Shown here: in pieces, positions 27,131 through 35,639 of the stretch
Numbering within the stretch: position 1 is the first letter of the stretch
How the letters are laid out: every line of letters starts with the position of its first letter
Source of the DNA: Giesbergeria sp.
GTDB lineage: Bacteria; Pseudomonadota; Gammaproteobacteria; Burkholderiales; Burkholderiaceae_C
Direction of reading: 5' to 3'
Assembly: GCF_028686475.1 (NCBI RefSeq)
Contig: NZ_JAQUCA010000019.1
Coordinates: 1 to 64,000, forward strand
Length of the DNA: 64,000 nucleotides
Notes under the pieces: generated by a model
The model's input: only the letters and a program-made list of their open reading frames with translations
What the model was told of the DNA's origin: nothing
The model's database searches: none
Program-made: the position numbers and the translations under genes

Positions 27131-27357
27131 TCTAGGGAGGGGGCGCGGCCATGCCTACCTAGGGCGGTGCTGCTGCGGGTGTGAAGAACTGTAGTCTTTT
27201 TCTAGGGAATTTTCAAAAAATTGTCATAAGTCTTTGTTTTTCAAAGATAAAAAAATAAATATCCTTCAATCCTAGGGAATACCCTAGGCAGAAAGAGTTT
27301 GAGATAAATCAAAATCGCGTCCCATACACATACACATCTGTATGGAGGAAAACCCCC
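27131..27357. promoter_or_regulatory. divergent control region of tetR and the catabolic operon
   Basis: This 227-base spacer is markedly AT-richer than its flanks. It contains repeated (T/C)CTAGGG motifs at 27131, 27158, 27201 and 27271. The last is part of a perfect inverted repeat CCTAGGG-N4-CCCTAGG (27271-27288), a good TetR operator candidate. A TTGTCA at 27221 could be a -35 box for the operon. The downstream gene has a strong GGAGGA ribosome-binding site. Confidence 0.6.
27271..27288. promoter_or_regulatory. probable TetR operator palindrome
   Basis: Perfect 7-bp arms CCTAGGG and CCCTAGG separated by four bases, 70 bases before the first catabolic gene. The same half-site recurs three more times towards tetR. 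Size and symmetry fit a TetR dimer site; binding is inferred. Confidence 0.55.
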
Positions 27358-28179
27358 ATGAGTCAGCACCCCGGCATTGGCAAGACCCTCGTTGCCGCCG
27401 ACCACCAGACCAACTACCTTGAACAAGGCACGGGCAAGCCGCTGTTTTTGCTGCACGGTTCCGGCCCCGGCGTGTCCGCGTGGACCAACTGGAGCAAGGT
27501 CATGCCCGACTTGGCCGACCAGTTCCGCGTGATTGCCCCGGACATTGCTGGTTTTGGCTTTACCGAGTTCAAATCGGGCAGCAAGTACGACATGAAACTC
27601 TGGGTGCGCCACCTGCTGGGCATTCTGGATGCACTGGGCATCGATAAGGCTTCGTTTGTTGGTAACTCGTTTGGTGGTGCGCTGGCGATTGGTCTGGCCA
27701 CCTTTGCCCCCGACCGCGTCGAAAAACTGGTGCTGTTGGGCACACCCGCTGGCGAGTTTGAGCAAACCCCCGGCCTGCGCTCGGCCACCGAATATGAGCC
27801 GTCGATGGAGAACATGGAGCGCACCATGCGCCTGTTCCCGTTTGACCAATCCATCATCACCGAAGAGATGGTTCGCACCCGCTACGAGGCCAGCGCCCGC
27901 CCCGGTGCCCAAGAGGCCCTGAGCCAGCTCATCCCCAAGCCGAATCCCGACGGCCCCACCATCCTCAAAGGCTTCCCCGAAGCCGTGCTGGCGAAGGTGC
28001 AAGCGCCCACGCTGGTGCTGCATGGCCGCGAAGACAAGGTGGTGCCGGTGCAATGCGGCTGGTTGTTGGCCCATGCCATCCCCAAAGCCGAGTTCCATTT
28101 GTTTGGTCAGTGCGGTCATTGGGTGCAAACAGAGCACCGCGCCCGCTTCCTGCAACTGGTGCGCGATTTCTGCGCGTAA
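27358..28179 (+). CDS. alpha/beta hydrolase, meta-cleavage product (C-C) hydrolase type
   Basis: A 273-residue hydrolase related to MhpC/BphD/TodF enzymes that cut the 2-hydroxy-6-oxo-dienoate formed by extradiol cleavage. The oxyanion-loop motif LLHGSGPGVSAW is at residues 31-42. The nucleophile Ser104 lies in GNSFGG, the acid Asp in LHGREDKVVP and the base His in CGHWVQ. It is first in the operon, behind a strong ribosome-binding site, and followed closely by the LigA/LigB-type ring-cleavage genes, which supports this role. The exact substrate is not decided by sequence. Confidence 0.85.
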   Translation: MSQHPGIGKTLVAADHQTNYLEQGTGKPLFLLHGSGPGVSAWTNWSKVMPDLADQFRVIAPDIAGFGFTEFKSGSKYDMKLWVRHLLGILDALGIDKASFVGNSFGGALAIGLATFAPDRVEKLVLLGTPAGEFEQTPGLRSATEYEPSMENMERTMRLFPFDQSIITEEMVRTRYEASARPGAQEALSQLIPKPNPDGPTILKGFPEAVLAKVQAPTLVLHGREDKVVPVQCGWLLAHAIPKAEFHLFGQCGHWVQTEHRARFLQLVRDFCA

Positions 28180-28192
28180 GAGGAATCACTCC

Positions 28193-28492
28193 ATGAGCCG
28201 TAATGTGGTGGAAAAGCTGCTGTACCAACTGTGTATTGACCGCAGCATCAAACAACGCTTCAAGGAAGAGGCCGACAAGCTGCTCGACCGCTATGCCTTG
28301 ACCGAGCAAGAGCGCCATTGGGTGCAAACCTTCGATGTAGCCGCGCTGCAAAAGCACGGCGTACACCCGATGCTGACGATGGGCTTCTGGCAAGAGAACG
28401 CCCCCAACCGCTCGCCCAGTGCCTACATGAAGGCCCTGCGCCCCGAATCCAGCGCAACAGAGCCGGTGTTCTCTGCTGCCCTCAAACAATAA
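28193..28492 (+). CDS. LigA-like small subunit of an extradiol dioxygenase
   Basis: A 99-residue all-helical protein resembling the protocatechuate 4,5-dioxygenase alpha subunit. It has a first helix YQLCIDRSIKQRF, then YALTEQERHWVQTFDVAALQKHGVHPMLTMGF, where LigA-type subunits have the AL...D...L...G.HP..... pattern that closes the active site of the catalytic subunit. The ATG at 28193 follows AGAGGAA. It lies between the hydrolase and the catalytic subunit with short gaps, the usual arrangement of LigAB-type enzymes. Confidence 0.85.
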   Translation: MSRNVVEKLLYQLCIDRSIKQRFKEEADKLLDRYALTEQERHWVQTFDVAALQKHGVHPMLTMGFWQENAPNRSPSAYMKALRPESSATEPVFSAALKQ

Positions 28493-28507
28493 ACCAAGGA
28501 ACTGGCT

Positions 28508-29344
28508 GTGGGAAAAATTGTTGGCGGCTTTTTAGTGCCGCACGATCCGGTGATGTTCATTGCGCCCAAGGCGCCACAAGAAGATGTGGCCCAGCGCATG
28601 TGGGGCGCGTTTGCCTCCTGTGCCGAGCGTCTGGCCGACCTGAACGCCACCAGCGTGGTGGTGATTGGCGCGGACCACTACATGCTGTTTGGTACCGGCT
28701 GCCTGCCGCAGTACCTGATTGGCACCGGCGACGTGGATGGCCCGATTGACCCCCTGCCCGGCCTGCGCCGGGGCGTGATTCCAGACAACCAAAAGCTGGC
28801 CAGCTTTATTGCCGAACATGGCAAAGACAATGGCTTTGACTGGGCCGTGGGCCGCGCTTTCACGGTGGACCATGCGGTGGCCATTCCGAACCAGCTCATC
28901 ATCGAGCCGGTGCGTGCCAAGGGCCAGCACATCGGCACGATTCCGGTGTATTTGGCCTCGGGGGTGGACCCCTTCATCAAGATGCAGCGTGCCATTCAGG
29001 TGGGCGGCGCTATCAAGGCGGCAGTCGAGGCCAGCCCTGATGATGAGCGCGTGGTGGTGATTGGCAGCGGCGGCATCAGCCACTGGGTGGGCGTGCCCGA
29101 AATGGGCAAGGTGAATGAAGCCTTTGACCGCGAAATCATGGACTACGCCGTGCGTGGCGATGTGGCCGGTATCGGGGCACTGAGCGACGACTACATCCTC
29201 GCCAACGGTGGCAACGGTGGCATGGAAATCCGCCAGTGGGCCTGCGCGATGGGTGCTATGCCCGGTGCCAAGGGCGAAATCATCGATTACGCCGCTGTGC
29301 CCGAATGGGTCACCGGCTTGGGCTTCGTGCAGTTGCACGCCTGA
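28508..29344 (+). CDS. LigB-type extradiol ring-cleavage dioxygenase, catalytic subunit
   Basis: A non-haem Fe(II) enzyme of the type II (LigB) extradiol family, cutting a catechol next to its hydroxyls. In 278 residues the iron ligands can be placed as His12 (VPHDP), His57 (GADHYM) and Glu240 (GGMEIRQW), closely matching LigB spacing (12, 61, 242). The catalytic-base region DHAVAIPNQL and the GGISHWVG motif are present. It starts at GTG (28508) behind AAGGA. Together with the LigA-like partner and the C-C hydrolase it forms a meta-cleavage module; the catechol it takes is unknown. Confidence 0.88.
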   Translation: MGKIVGGFLVPHDPVMFIAPKAPQEDVAQRMWGAFASCAERLADLNATSVVVIGADHYMLFGTGCLPQYLIGTGDVDGPIDPLPGLRRGVIPDNQKLASFIAEHGKDNGFDWAVGRAFTVDHAVAIPNQLIIEPVRAKGQHIGTIPVYLASGVDPFIKMQRAIQVGGAIKAAVEASPDDERVVVIGSGGISHWVGVPEMGKVNEAFDREIMDYAVRGDVAGIGALSDDYILANGGNGGMEIRQWACAMGAMPGAKGEIIDYAAVPEWVTGLGFVQLHA

Positions 29345-29355
29345 AAGAATTTTCC

Positions 29356-29703
29356 ATGAGCGAACAACCGATTTATCTGTTCAAAAAGGGCGAGCTGCCC
29401 GCCGGTCAGGTGCGTAAGCAGGTGGTAGGGGCTTGTGAGTTGGCGGTCTATAACGTGGATGGCACGTTCTATGCCACCCAAGACGGCTGCACCCACGCCA
29501 CCGCCTCGCTGGCTGAAGGCGAGATTGTCGATGGCGACTTGATTGCCTGCCCCGTGCATGACGGGACTTTCCATATTCCCAGTGGCCAGCCTATGGGCTG
29601 GCCCTGCGAAGTAGCGTTGCGTACCTACAAGGTAACAACGCAAGGTGACGATGTACTGGTGGATTTAAGCCAGGAAGCCGACGAAGCGGCTGGTGGCATT
29701 TAA
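29356..29703 (+). CDS. Rieske-type [2Fe-2S] ferredoxin of the ring-hydroxylating dioxygenase
   Basis: A 115-residue BphA3/HcaC-like electron carrier. The Rieske motifs C-T-H and C-P-V-H are separated by about 17 residues (CTHATASLAEG...LIACPVHDGTF), ligating the cluster through two Cys and two His. It would pass electrons from the reductase at 35.6 kb to the dioxygenase alpha subunit that follows immediately. The ATG at 29356 is 11 bases after the previous stop. Confidence 0.92.
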   Translation: MSEQPIYLFKKGELPAGQVRKQVVGACELAVYNVDGTFYATQDGCTHATASLAEGEIVDGDLIACPVHDGTFHIPSGQPMGWPCEVALRTYKVTTQGDDVLVDLSQEADEAAGGI

Positions 29704-29715
29704 GGAGCAAACAAC

Positions 29716-31104
29716 GTGAGTCAAAACACACCCACTTCCCCTGAACGGCTCAAGCGTCGGCCTGTGGCCGAGGCGATTGCCAACCTAGACCGTGTCATGG
29801 ACTTGGACAAGGGCCGCATGTCGCGCGACATCTTTTGGGACCGCGACATTTACGAGCAAGAATTGGAAAAAATCTTTGCCCGCTGCTGGCTGTTTGTCGG
29901 CCACGAGTCGCAAATCCCCAAGTCGGGCGATTTTCTCTCGACCTACATGGGCGAAGACAACGTCATCATCGTGCGCCAAAAGGACAACAGCATCCGTGGC
30001 TTCCTGAACACCTGCCCACACCGTGGCAACAAGGTCACGTTTGCCGATTTGGGCAACGCACGCCAGTTTGTTTGCAACTACCACGGCTGGGCCTTTGGTA
30101 TTGACGGTGCGCTCAAGGGGATGCACGCCTCCGAGGCTTATGAAGCTACCGGCATGGACAAGAACGAGCATAGCCTGCACCCGGTAGCAAAAATCGATAC
30201 CTACAAGGGTTTGATTTTTGCCACGCTGGACCCGAATGCCCCCTCGCTGGCCGAATACTTGGGTGATTTCCGTTACTACCTTGATGCCATTTTTGATATG
30301 GACGAAGGCGGCACCGAGTTTGTTGGCGGTTGCGTCAAGTCGGTCATCCAGTGCAACTGGAAATACGCTTCGGAAAACTTTGTGGGCGACATCCTGCACG
30401 CTGGCTGGACGCACGACTCGGGTGCCCACGCGATGGTGGGTGGTTCGGTGGCCGAAGTGCACAAGTTTGCCGACCAATCCTACCAAGTCAACTTTAACGG
30501 CCACGGCTGGGAGTTCAACCAAGACATCGTGGGCAACTGCGCCACGCTGGGCGACAAAGACCTGATGAAGTACCTGTACGTGCTGCAACCCAAGGTGCAA
30601 GAGCGTTTGGGTGAAGTGCGCTCCAAGATGATTGGTGCCATCTCGTCTTGCACGCTGTTCCCCAACACCTCGTTCTTGCCCGGTCAAAACACCTTCCGCA
30701 CTTGGCATCCACGCGGCCCCGGCCAAATCGAGCTGCACACTTGGACTTTCGTCAACAAGAACGCTCCGCAAGAAATCAAGGACAAGTGGCGCAAGGGCAC
30801 CATGATGACCTTCAGCCCCTCGGGCGTGTTTGAGATGGACGACGGCGAGAACTGGGAATACAGCACCAAGACCAACGCCGGTTTCGTCACGCGCCAGCAA
30901 GACCTGTATCTGGGCTTGGGCCAAAACACCCGCATCACCGACACCGATATGCCCTGCAACGTGTTCCGTGGTCAGGTCAATGAAGCCAACCAGCGTGCGT
31001 TCTACCAACGCTGGCTGGATTTGATGAAAGCGCAGGAATGGCAAGACGTGCCGCAACGTGACGTTCCTACCCTGCCCACCACCAACGCTAAGGAGGCCGC
31101 ATGA
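29716..31104 (+). CDS. aromatic ring-hydroxylating dioxygenase, large (alpha) subunit
   Basis: The catalytic subunit that adds O2 to an arene to give a cis-dihydrodiol. Among 462 residues the Rieske centre is Cys100, His102, Cys120, His123. The mononuclear iron site has the D-x2-H-x4-H pattern (Asp225, His228, His233) in NFVGDILHAGWTH, preceded by NWKYASE. Overall it resembles BphA1/HcaE/naphthalene-type alpha subunits. GTG start at 29716 with AAGGAG upstream; its stop overlaps the beta subunit start (ATGA). The substrate cannot be read from the sequence; the neighbouring CoA ligase and acid-type transporter suggest a carboxylated aromatic or its CoA ester. Confidence 0.93.
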   Translation: MSQNTPTSPERLKRRPVAEAIANLDRVMDLDKGRMSRDIFWDRDIYEQELEKIFARCWLFVGHESQIPKSGDFLSTYMGEDNVIIVRQKDNSIRGFLNTCPHRGNKVTFADLGNARQFVCNYHGWAFGIDGALKGMHASEAYEATGMDKNEHSLHPVAKIDTYKGLIFATLDPNAPSLAEYLGDFRYYLDAIFDMDEGGTEFVGGCVKSVIQCNWKYASENFVGDILHAGWTHDSGAHAMVGGSVAEVHKFADQSYQVNFNGHGWEFNQDIVGNCATLGDKDLMKYLYVLQPKVQERLGEVRSKMIGAISSCTLFPNTSFLPGQNTFRTWHPRGPGQIELHTWTFVNKNAPQEIKDKWRKGTMMTFSPSGVFEMDDGENWEYSTKTNAGFVTRQQDLYLGLGQNTRITDTDMPCNVFRGQVNEANQRAFYQRWLDLMKAQEWQDVPQRDVPTLPTTNAKEAA

Positions 31105-31640
31105 ACGCCGTCGCCACACCCCAGGCTGAGATTTCTGTCGATGCTGAAACCCAGCGCCGCATTGAGCAATTCTTGTACCGCGAAGCCCGTCTGCTGGATA
31201 ACGAGCGTTGGGACGATTGGCTGGCGCTGCTGGCCGAAGACATCCACTATTGGATGCCGACCATGGAAAACCGCCGTCGTTACGACAAGAAAGGCGCTTA
31301 CCAAATTGATGGCGGCGCACTCTACAACGACAACCTGCTGGACCTGACGCGCCGCATCACCCGCTTCAAGCAGCCCAGCGCTTGGGCCGAAGACCCGGCC
31401 ACACGCCACGCCCACGTGGTCAGTGGTGTGGAGGTCTATCAAGGCGACAAGCCGGGCGAGTTTGTGGTGCATTCCAGCTTTGTCAACTACCGCAGCCGTG
31501 TAGAAAAAGACAACGACCTGCTGGTGGGCCGCCGCGAGGATGTAATCCGTGCCGACGGTGACAGCTTCAAGATTGCCAAGCGCAAGATTTTGATTACCCA
31601 ATCGGTGTTCATGTCCAAGAACCTCAACACCTTCCTCTAA
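31101..31640 (+). CDS. aromatic ring-hydroxylating dioxygenase, small (beta) subunit
   Basis: A 179-residue structural subunit of the alpha3beta3 dioxygenase. It has the SnoaL-like cone fold typical of BphA2/HcaF: an early REARLLDNERWDDWLALLAEDIHYWMP segment, then NTF2-like strands ending in ADGDSFKIAKRKILITQ. Its ATG overlaps the alpha subunit stop by four bases, so expression is translationally coupled. It is followed by a terminator-like hairpin. Confidence 0.92.
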   Translation: MNAVATPQAEISVDAETQRRIEQFLYREARLLDNERWDDWLALLAEDIHYWMPTMENRRRYDKKGAYQIDGGALYNDNLLDLTRRITRFKQPSAWAEDPATRHAHVVSGVEVYQGDKPGEFVVHSSFVNYRSRVEKDNDLLVGRREDVIRADGDSFKIAKRKILITQSVFMSKNLNTFL

Positions 31641-31678
31641 GACCAAGTCCCTGGCGCGCAAGCGCTTGGCTCTGATAC

Positions 31679-31705
31679 CCCCGGCTTGCAGCCGGGGTTG
31701 TTTTC
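31679..31705 (+). terminator. terminator-like hairpin inside the catabolic operon
   Basis: A perfect 8-bp GC stem CCCCGGCT / AGCCGGGG with a 3-base loop is followed by TTGTTTT. It lies between the dioxygenase beta subunit gene and the dihydrodiol dehydrogenase gene. The following genes continue the pathway, so it may be a partial terminator, an RNA-processing/stability element, or a sign of a separate downstream promoter. Confidence 0.6.
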
Positions 31706-31727
31706 TGTACACACACAAGGAGCGGTT

Positions 31728-32522
31728 ATGGGTTGGCTAGATGGGTATGTGGCCTTGGTCACAGGCGGAGCCTCGGGCATCGGACGCGCGGTGGTCAAGC
31801 GTTTTATTGCCGAAGGTTGTGCCGGTGTGGGCGTCATGGTGCGTAGCGCTGAGCAGGCCGAGGGCTTACTGGCCGAGTTTGGCGACAAAGTGGTGGTCTC
31901 GGTGGGCGATGTGCGCTCGCCTGCGGCCAATGTGGCAGCGGTCGAGGCGACCGTGGCGCGCTTTGGCAAGCTCGATACCTTGGTAGGCAATGCCGGGGTG
32001 TGGGACTTTTTTACCAAGTTAGAAAAGATGTCCACCGAACAGGTGGCCGAGAGCTTTGACGAAATCTTTGGCGTGAACGTCAAAGGCTATGTGCTGGCCG
32101 CCAGTGCCGCCGCGCCGCATTTGCGCGCCAGCGGTGGCAGCATGATTTTTACCCTGTCCAACTCGGCCTTTCATGCCGGTGGTGGTGGCCCGCTGTATGT
32201 GGCCTCCAAGCACGCCGGGGTTGGTTTGATTAAGCAGTTGGCCTACGAATTTGCCCCCGAAGTGCGCGTGAATGGCGTGGCCCCCGGCGGCACGGTCACG
32301 CCGCTGCGCGGCCCAGCCAGCTTGGGCAAACAAGAAAAACGCCTGTCCGAATTGCCGGGCTTTGAAGACAACGTGGCCAACGTCATGCCCTTGAAGTTTA
32401 TTGCCCAGCCCGAAGACCACACCGGCCATTACGTCTTGTTGGCCTCCAAAGCCAATAGCCGCGCCACCACGGCGGCCATTATCCAAAGCGATTGCGGCTG
32501 GGAAATCCGCCCGATGCGCTGA
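31728..32522 (+). CDS. cis-dihydrodiol dehydrogenase (BphB/HcaB-type SDR)
   Basis: A 264-residue NAD-dependent short-chain dehydrogenase that oxidises the dihydrodiol to a catechol. The coenzyme motif is TGGASGIG at residues 12-19. NAGVWD near 89 and the catalytic Tyr/Lys in LYVASKHAG are present, as are BphB-like features: the SNSAFHAGGGGPLY stretch, RVNGVAPGG and LRGPASLG. These group it with aromatic dihydrodiol dehydrogenases and not with generic SDRs. The ATG at 31728 follows AAGGAGCGG. Confidence 0.9.
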   Translation: MGWLDGYVALVTGGASGIGRAVVKRFIAEGCAGVGVMVRSAEQAEGLLAEFGDKVVVSVGDVRSPAANVAAVEATVARFGKLDTLVGNAGVWDFFTKLEKMSTEQVAESFDEIFGVNVKGYVLAASAAAPHLRASGGSMIFTLSNSAFHAGGGGPLYVASKHAGVGLIKQLAYEFAPEVRVNGVAPGGTVTPLRGPASLGKQEKRLSELPGFEDNVANVMPLKFIAQPEDHTGHYVLLASKANSRATTAAIIQSDCGWEIRPMR

Positions 32523-32569
32523 GCGTCCTTTTTACTTTTTCACAACAGCAATCCACAGGAGACAAATCC

Positions 32570-33709
32570 ATGAAACGTCGCAACGCACTGACTGCCTTGG
32601 CCATCGCCGCCAGCTTGGCCTTACCTGCTTTGGCACAGGCACAAACCATCAATGTCGGCGTGTCGCTCAGCACCACTGGCCCTGCCGCCTCCTTGGGCAT
32701 TGCCGAAAAAAACAGCATCGAACTGCTGCCCAAAACTTTGGGTGGTTTGCCCGTCAATTACATCCTGTTGGATGATGCCTCTGACCCCAGCCAAGCCGCT
32801 AAAAATGCGCGCCGCTTTATCGACTCGGATAAGGTAGATGCCATCATTGGCTCGACCACCGTGCCGACCTCGCTGGCGATTGCCGAAGCTGCCACCGCCA
32901 GCAAGACCCCACAAGTTGCCTTGGCCCCGTTCCAGCCCAAGCAAATTGAATGGGTGTTTCCGCTGCCGCAATCGGTCGGTGTGATGTCCTCGGCCTTGTT
33001 TGAGCACATGAAGGCCAACAAAATCGAAAACATCGCCTTTATTGGCTTTAGCGATGCCTATGGCGAAGGCTGGCTCAAGGATGTGCAAAAAGGCGCGGCT
33101 CAATACGGTATCAAAGTGGCGGCGGTAGAGCGCTATGCCCGTAGCGACCAAAGCGTGACGGCCCAAACCCTCAAGCTGATGCAAAGCAATCCGCAAGCAG
33201 TATTCATTGCCGCCAGTGGCACGCCTGCTGCTTTGCCCATGCGTGCTTTGCGTGACCGTGGCTATAAGGGCCAGTTCTACCAAACCCACGGCGTGGCCAA
33301 CAATGACTTCTTGCGCGTTTCGGGCACGGCCGATGAAGGCGTGGTGCTGCCCACCGGGAACGTGCTGGTCAGTGAGCAACTGCCCGACAGCCACCCCAGC
33401 AAAAAGCCCGGTTTGGATTACCTGAAAGCCTATGAAGGCAAGCACGGTGCCGGTTCGCGCAGTCCGTTTGGTGCCTATGCCCACGATGCCTATTTGGTGC
33501 TGGACAAAGCCGTCACCACCGTGGCCAAGCAAAACAAGCCCGGCACGCCCGAGTTCCGCACTGCACTGCGCGATGCCATCGAAAAAACCAACAAGCTGCC
33601 CGTGACCCACGGCGTCATCACCATGAGCCCGACCGACCACTCCGGTTTTGGGGCTGATGGCCGCGTGCTGGTGACGATTGAAAAGAACGCTTGGAAGCTC
33701 TTGAAGTAA
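32570..33709 (+). CDS. Liv-type ABC transporter substrate-binding protein
   Basis: A periplasmic binding protein of the branched-chain amino acid/aromatic acid family (Peripla_BP_6). The 379 residues start with a signal peptide ending ALAQAQ, then TINVGVSLSTTGPAASLG, the conserved ligand-loop start. The DDASDPSQAAKNARRFI and IIGSTTVPTSLAIAE segments are typical. Embedded between catabolic genes and encoded with LivHMGF-like components, it probably captures the pathway's aromatic acid. Confidence 0.9.
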   Translation: MKRRNALTALAIAASLALPALAQAQTINVGVSLSTTGPAASLGIAEKNSIELLPKTLGGLPVNYILLDDASDPSQAAKNARRFIDSDKVDAIIGSTTVPTSLAIAEAATASKTPQVALAPFQPKQIEWVFPLPQSVGVMSSALFEHMKANKIENIAFIGFSDAYGEGWLKDVQKGAAQYGIKVAAVERYARSDQSVTAQTLKLMQSNPQAVFIAASGTPAALPMRALRDRGYKGQFYQTHGVANNDFLRVSGTADEGVVLPTGNVLVSEQLPDSHPSKKPGLDYLKAYEGKHGAGSRSPFGAYAHDAYLVLDKAVTTVAKQNKPGTPEFRTALRDAIEKTNKLPVTHGVITMSPTDHSGFGADGRVLVTIEKNAWKLLK

Positions 33710-33731
33710 TACCACGCAGGAATCGCACACC

Positions 33732-35534
33732 ATGAGTAGCTCGTTTTTTACCAACCCCGCCATGCTGGCCACGCCAGCGGTACTCAAGCAAGACCTGCCC
33801 AACGGCGGCTTCATCCTGACATCGCCGGAGCCTTTGGGTAACGTGGCCCGCTGCATCGGCGACTGGCTAGAGCATTGGGCGCGCACCACGCCCAACGCCT
33901 TGTTTTTGGCCGAACGTGGCCCCGATGGCGAATGGGTCAAACTGACCTATGCCCAAACGCGCGACAAAATCGGCGCGATTGCCCAAGGGCTGCTGGATTG
34001 GGGTTTGGCCGAAAACGCGCCCGTGGTGTGCCTGTCAGACAACAGCCTAGACCAAGCGCTGCTGATGTTTGCCACCATGCACATTGGCCGCCCCTTCACT
34101 GCCATCACCAGTGCTTATTCGCGCTTGGCTAAGGAATACAGCAAAATCTCGGGCATCCTGCACGAGTTGCAGCCCGGCCTGATTTACGCCGCCGATGGTG
34201 CCATCTATGGCCCGGCCATCCGTGCTGCCGGTCTGGATTGCCCGGTGGTGTTGAGCCACAACGCTTACAGCGTCTCGTTGGGGCGCTCGTTCGCCGAATT
34301 GGCCCGCGCCAAAGAAACCCCAGCGGTGATGGACGCCTTTGCCCGCATCACGCCCGAGACGCACGCCAAATACCTGCTCACGTCTGGCTCGACTGGCAAA
34401 CCCAAAATTGCCGTCAACACGCACCGCATGTTGTGCGCCAACCAAGAGCAAATTCGCCAAACTTGGACGTTTCTGCGCGAAGAAAAGCCGGTCATTGTCT
34501 CGTGGTTGCCTTGGAGCCACACTTTTGGCACCAACCACAACCTGAACATGGCGTTGTGCAACGGTGGCAGCTTCTACATCGACGAAGGCCGCCCCGTGCC
34601 GGGCTTGATGGAGAAATCAGTCCGCAATCTGCGCGAAGTGCAGCCCAATTTGTACTTCAACGTGCCCAAGGGCTTTGATGCCTTGATTGCCTTTTTGGAA
34701 GAGGACGAGAGCTTTGCCCGCGACTTCTTTGGCCGCTTGCGCGGTGTGTTCTATGCGGCTGCCGCCTTGCCCCAAGCCACTTGGGATCGCTTAGAGCGCA
34801 GCGCCAAGAGCGTGCTGGGCGAATCCGTTTGGTTTACCGCCGCTTGGGGAGCTACCGAAACCTCGCCCCTGATTACCAATGTGCATTGGAAGCTCGACGG
34901 CCCCGGCTGTATCGGCCTGCCCGTGCCCGGTACCAGTATCAAATTTTTGCCCAACAACGGCAAGCTGGAAATGCGCGTCAAGGGGCCGCAAGTGTTCAAC
35001 GAATACTTGGACAACCCCGAGCAAACCGCCAAAGCCTTTGACGAAGAAGGCTACTACATCATTGGCGATGCCGGTCTGTTGGTGGATGAGCAGCGCCCGG
35101 AAAAGGGCGTGCTGTTCAATGGCCGCGTGGCCGAAGACTTCAAGTTGACCACCGGCACTTGGGTCTCGGTGGGCACCTTGCGCGTCAAAGCCGTTACAGC
35201 ACTGGCTCCGTGGGCACAAGATGTGGTGGTCACTGGGCACGATGCCGATGAAGTGGGGCTGTTGGTGTTTCCGAGTCCCGCTGCAAAAGGGCTGTCTGCC
35301 GAGGAATTGGCCGCCCATATCCAAGTGGGGCTGCGCAAGCTCAAGGCCGAAGGCGGTGGCTCCTCGCAAAGTGCCCAACGGGCGCTGGTGCTGGACGAGC
35401 TGCCCAGCATGGACGAAGGCGAAATCACCGACAAGGGCTATATCAACCAGCGTGCCGTACTCAAGCGCCGCGCCGACAAGGTGCAACTGCTGCACAGCAA
35501 GCCGCGCCCCGAAGCCGTGATTGTTTGCGGCTAA
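33732..35534 (+). CDS. feruloyl-CoA synthase-like acyl-CoA ligase (AMP-forming)
   Basis: A 600-residue ANL-superfamily ligase. The phosphate-binding motif LLTSGSTGKPK lies near residue 216, the AWGATETSP motif near 373, the YYIIGDAG motif near 440, the hinge FNGRVAEDFKL near 460, and a C-terminal lysine segment GEITDKGYINQRAVL near 562. The last matches the feruloyl-CoA synthase branch more than benzoate-CoA ligases. It would activate an aromatic or aryl-alkanoic acid. Whether activation precedes dioxygenation, as proposed for the ibuprofen ipf pathway, or acts on a cleavage product is open. Confidence 0.85.
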   Translation: MSSSFFTNPAMLATPAVLKQDLPNGGFILTSPEPLGNVARCIGDWLEHWARTTPNALFLAERGPDGEWVKLTYAQTRDKIGAIAQGLLDWGLAENAPVVCLSDNSLDQALLMFATMHIGRPFTAITSAYSRLAKEYSKISGILHELQPGLIYAADGAIYGPAIRAAGLDCPVVLSHNAYSVSLGRSFAELARAKETPAVMDAFARITPETHAKYLLTSGSTGKPKIAVNTHRMLCANQEQIRQTWTFLREEKPVIVSWLPWSHTFGTNHNLNMALCNGGSFYIDEGRPVPGLMEKSVRNLREVQPNLYFNVPKGFDALIAFLEEDESFARDFFGRLRGVFYAAAALPQATWDRLERSAKSVLGESVWFTAAWGATETSPLITNVHWKLDGPGCIGLPVPGTSIKFLPNNGKLEMRVKGPQVFNEYLDNPEQTAKAFDEEGYYIIGDAGLLVDEQRPEKGVLFNGRVAEDFKLTTGTWVSVGTLRVKAVTALAPWAQDVVVTGHDADEVGLLVFPSPAAKGLSAEELAAHIQVGLRKLKAEGGGSSQSAQRALVLDELPSMDEGEITDKGYINQRAVLKRRADKVQLLHSKPRPEAVIVCG

Positions 35535-35639
35535 GGCTGCCCCCACGGGTGCGCTGGTGGCTTGTTCAGGCCACGGCGCACTGTTTTTTTTAATCCCTCG
35601 CACCGCGCAGCGGCCCCCAAGGTTGCAGGCGGCATCACC

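Noticed and set aside
29785-31320. A 511-codon open frame on the minus strand opposite the dioxygenase alpha subunit gene.
   Set aside because: It is the antisense shadow of a clearly conserved Rieske alpha subunit gene; its translation is low in family resemblance and rich in His/Gly/Val as expected for such shadows.
31728-32522. Calling the SDR a 3-oxoacyl-ACP reductase (FabG).
   Set aside because: The GGGGPLY-x3-K and LRGPASLG motifs and the neighbouring genes fit dihydrodiol dehydrogenases instead.
32621-33940. A 439-codon minus-strand open frame across the substrate-binding protein and ligase starts.
   Set aside because: It spans two well-supported plus-strand genes and their gap and shows no domain pattern.
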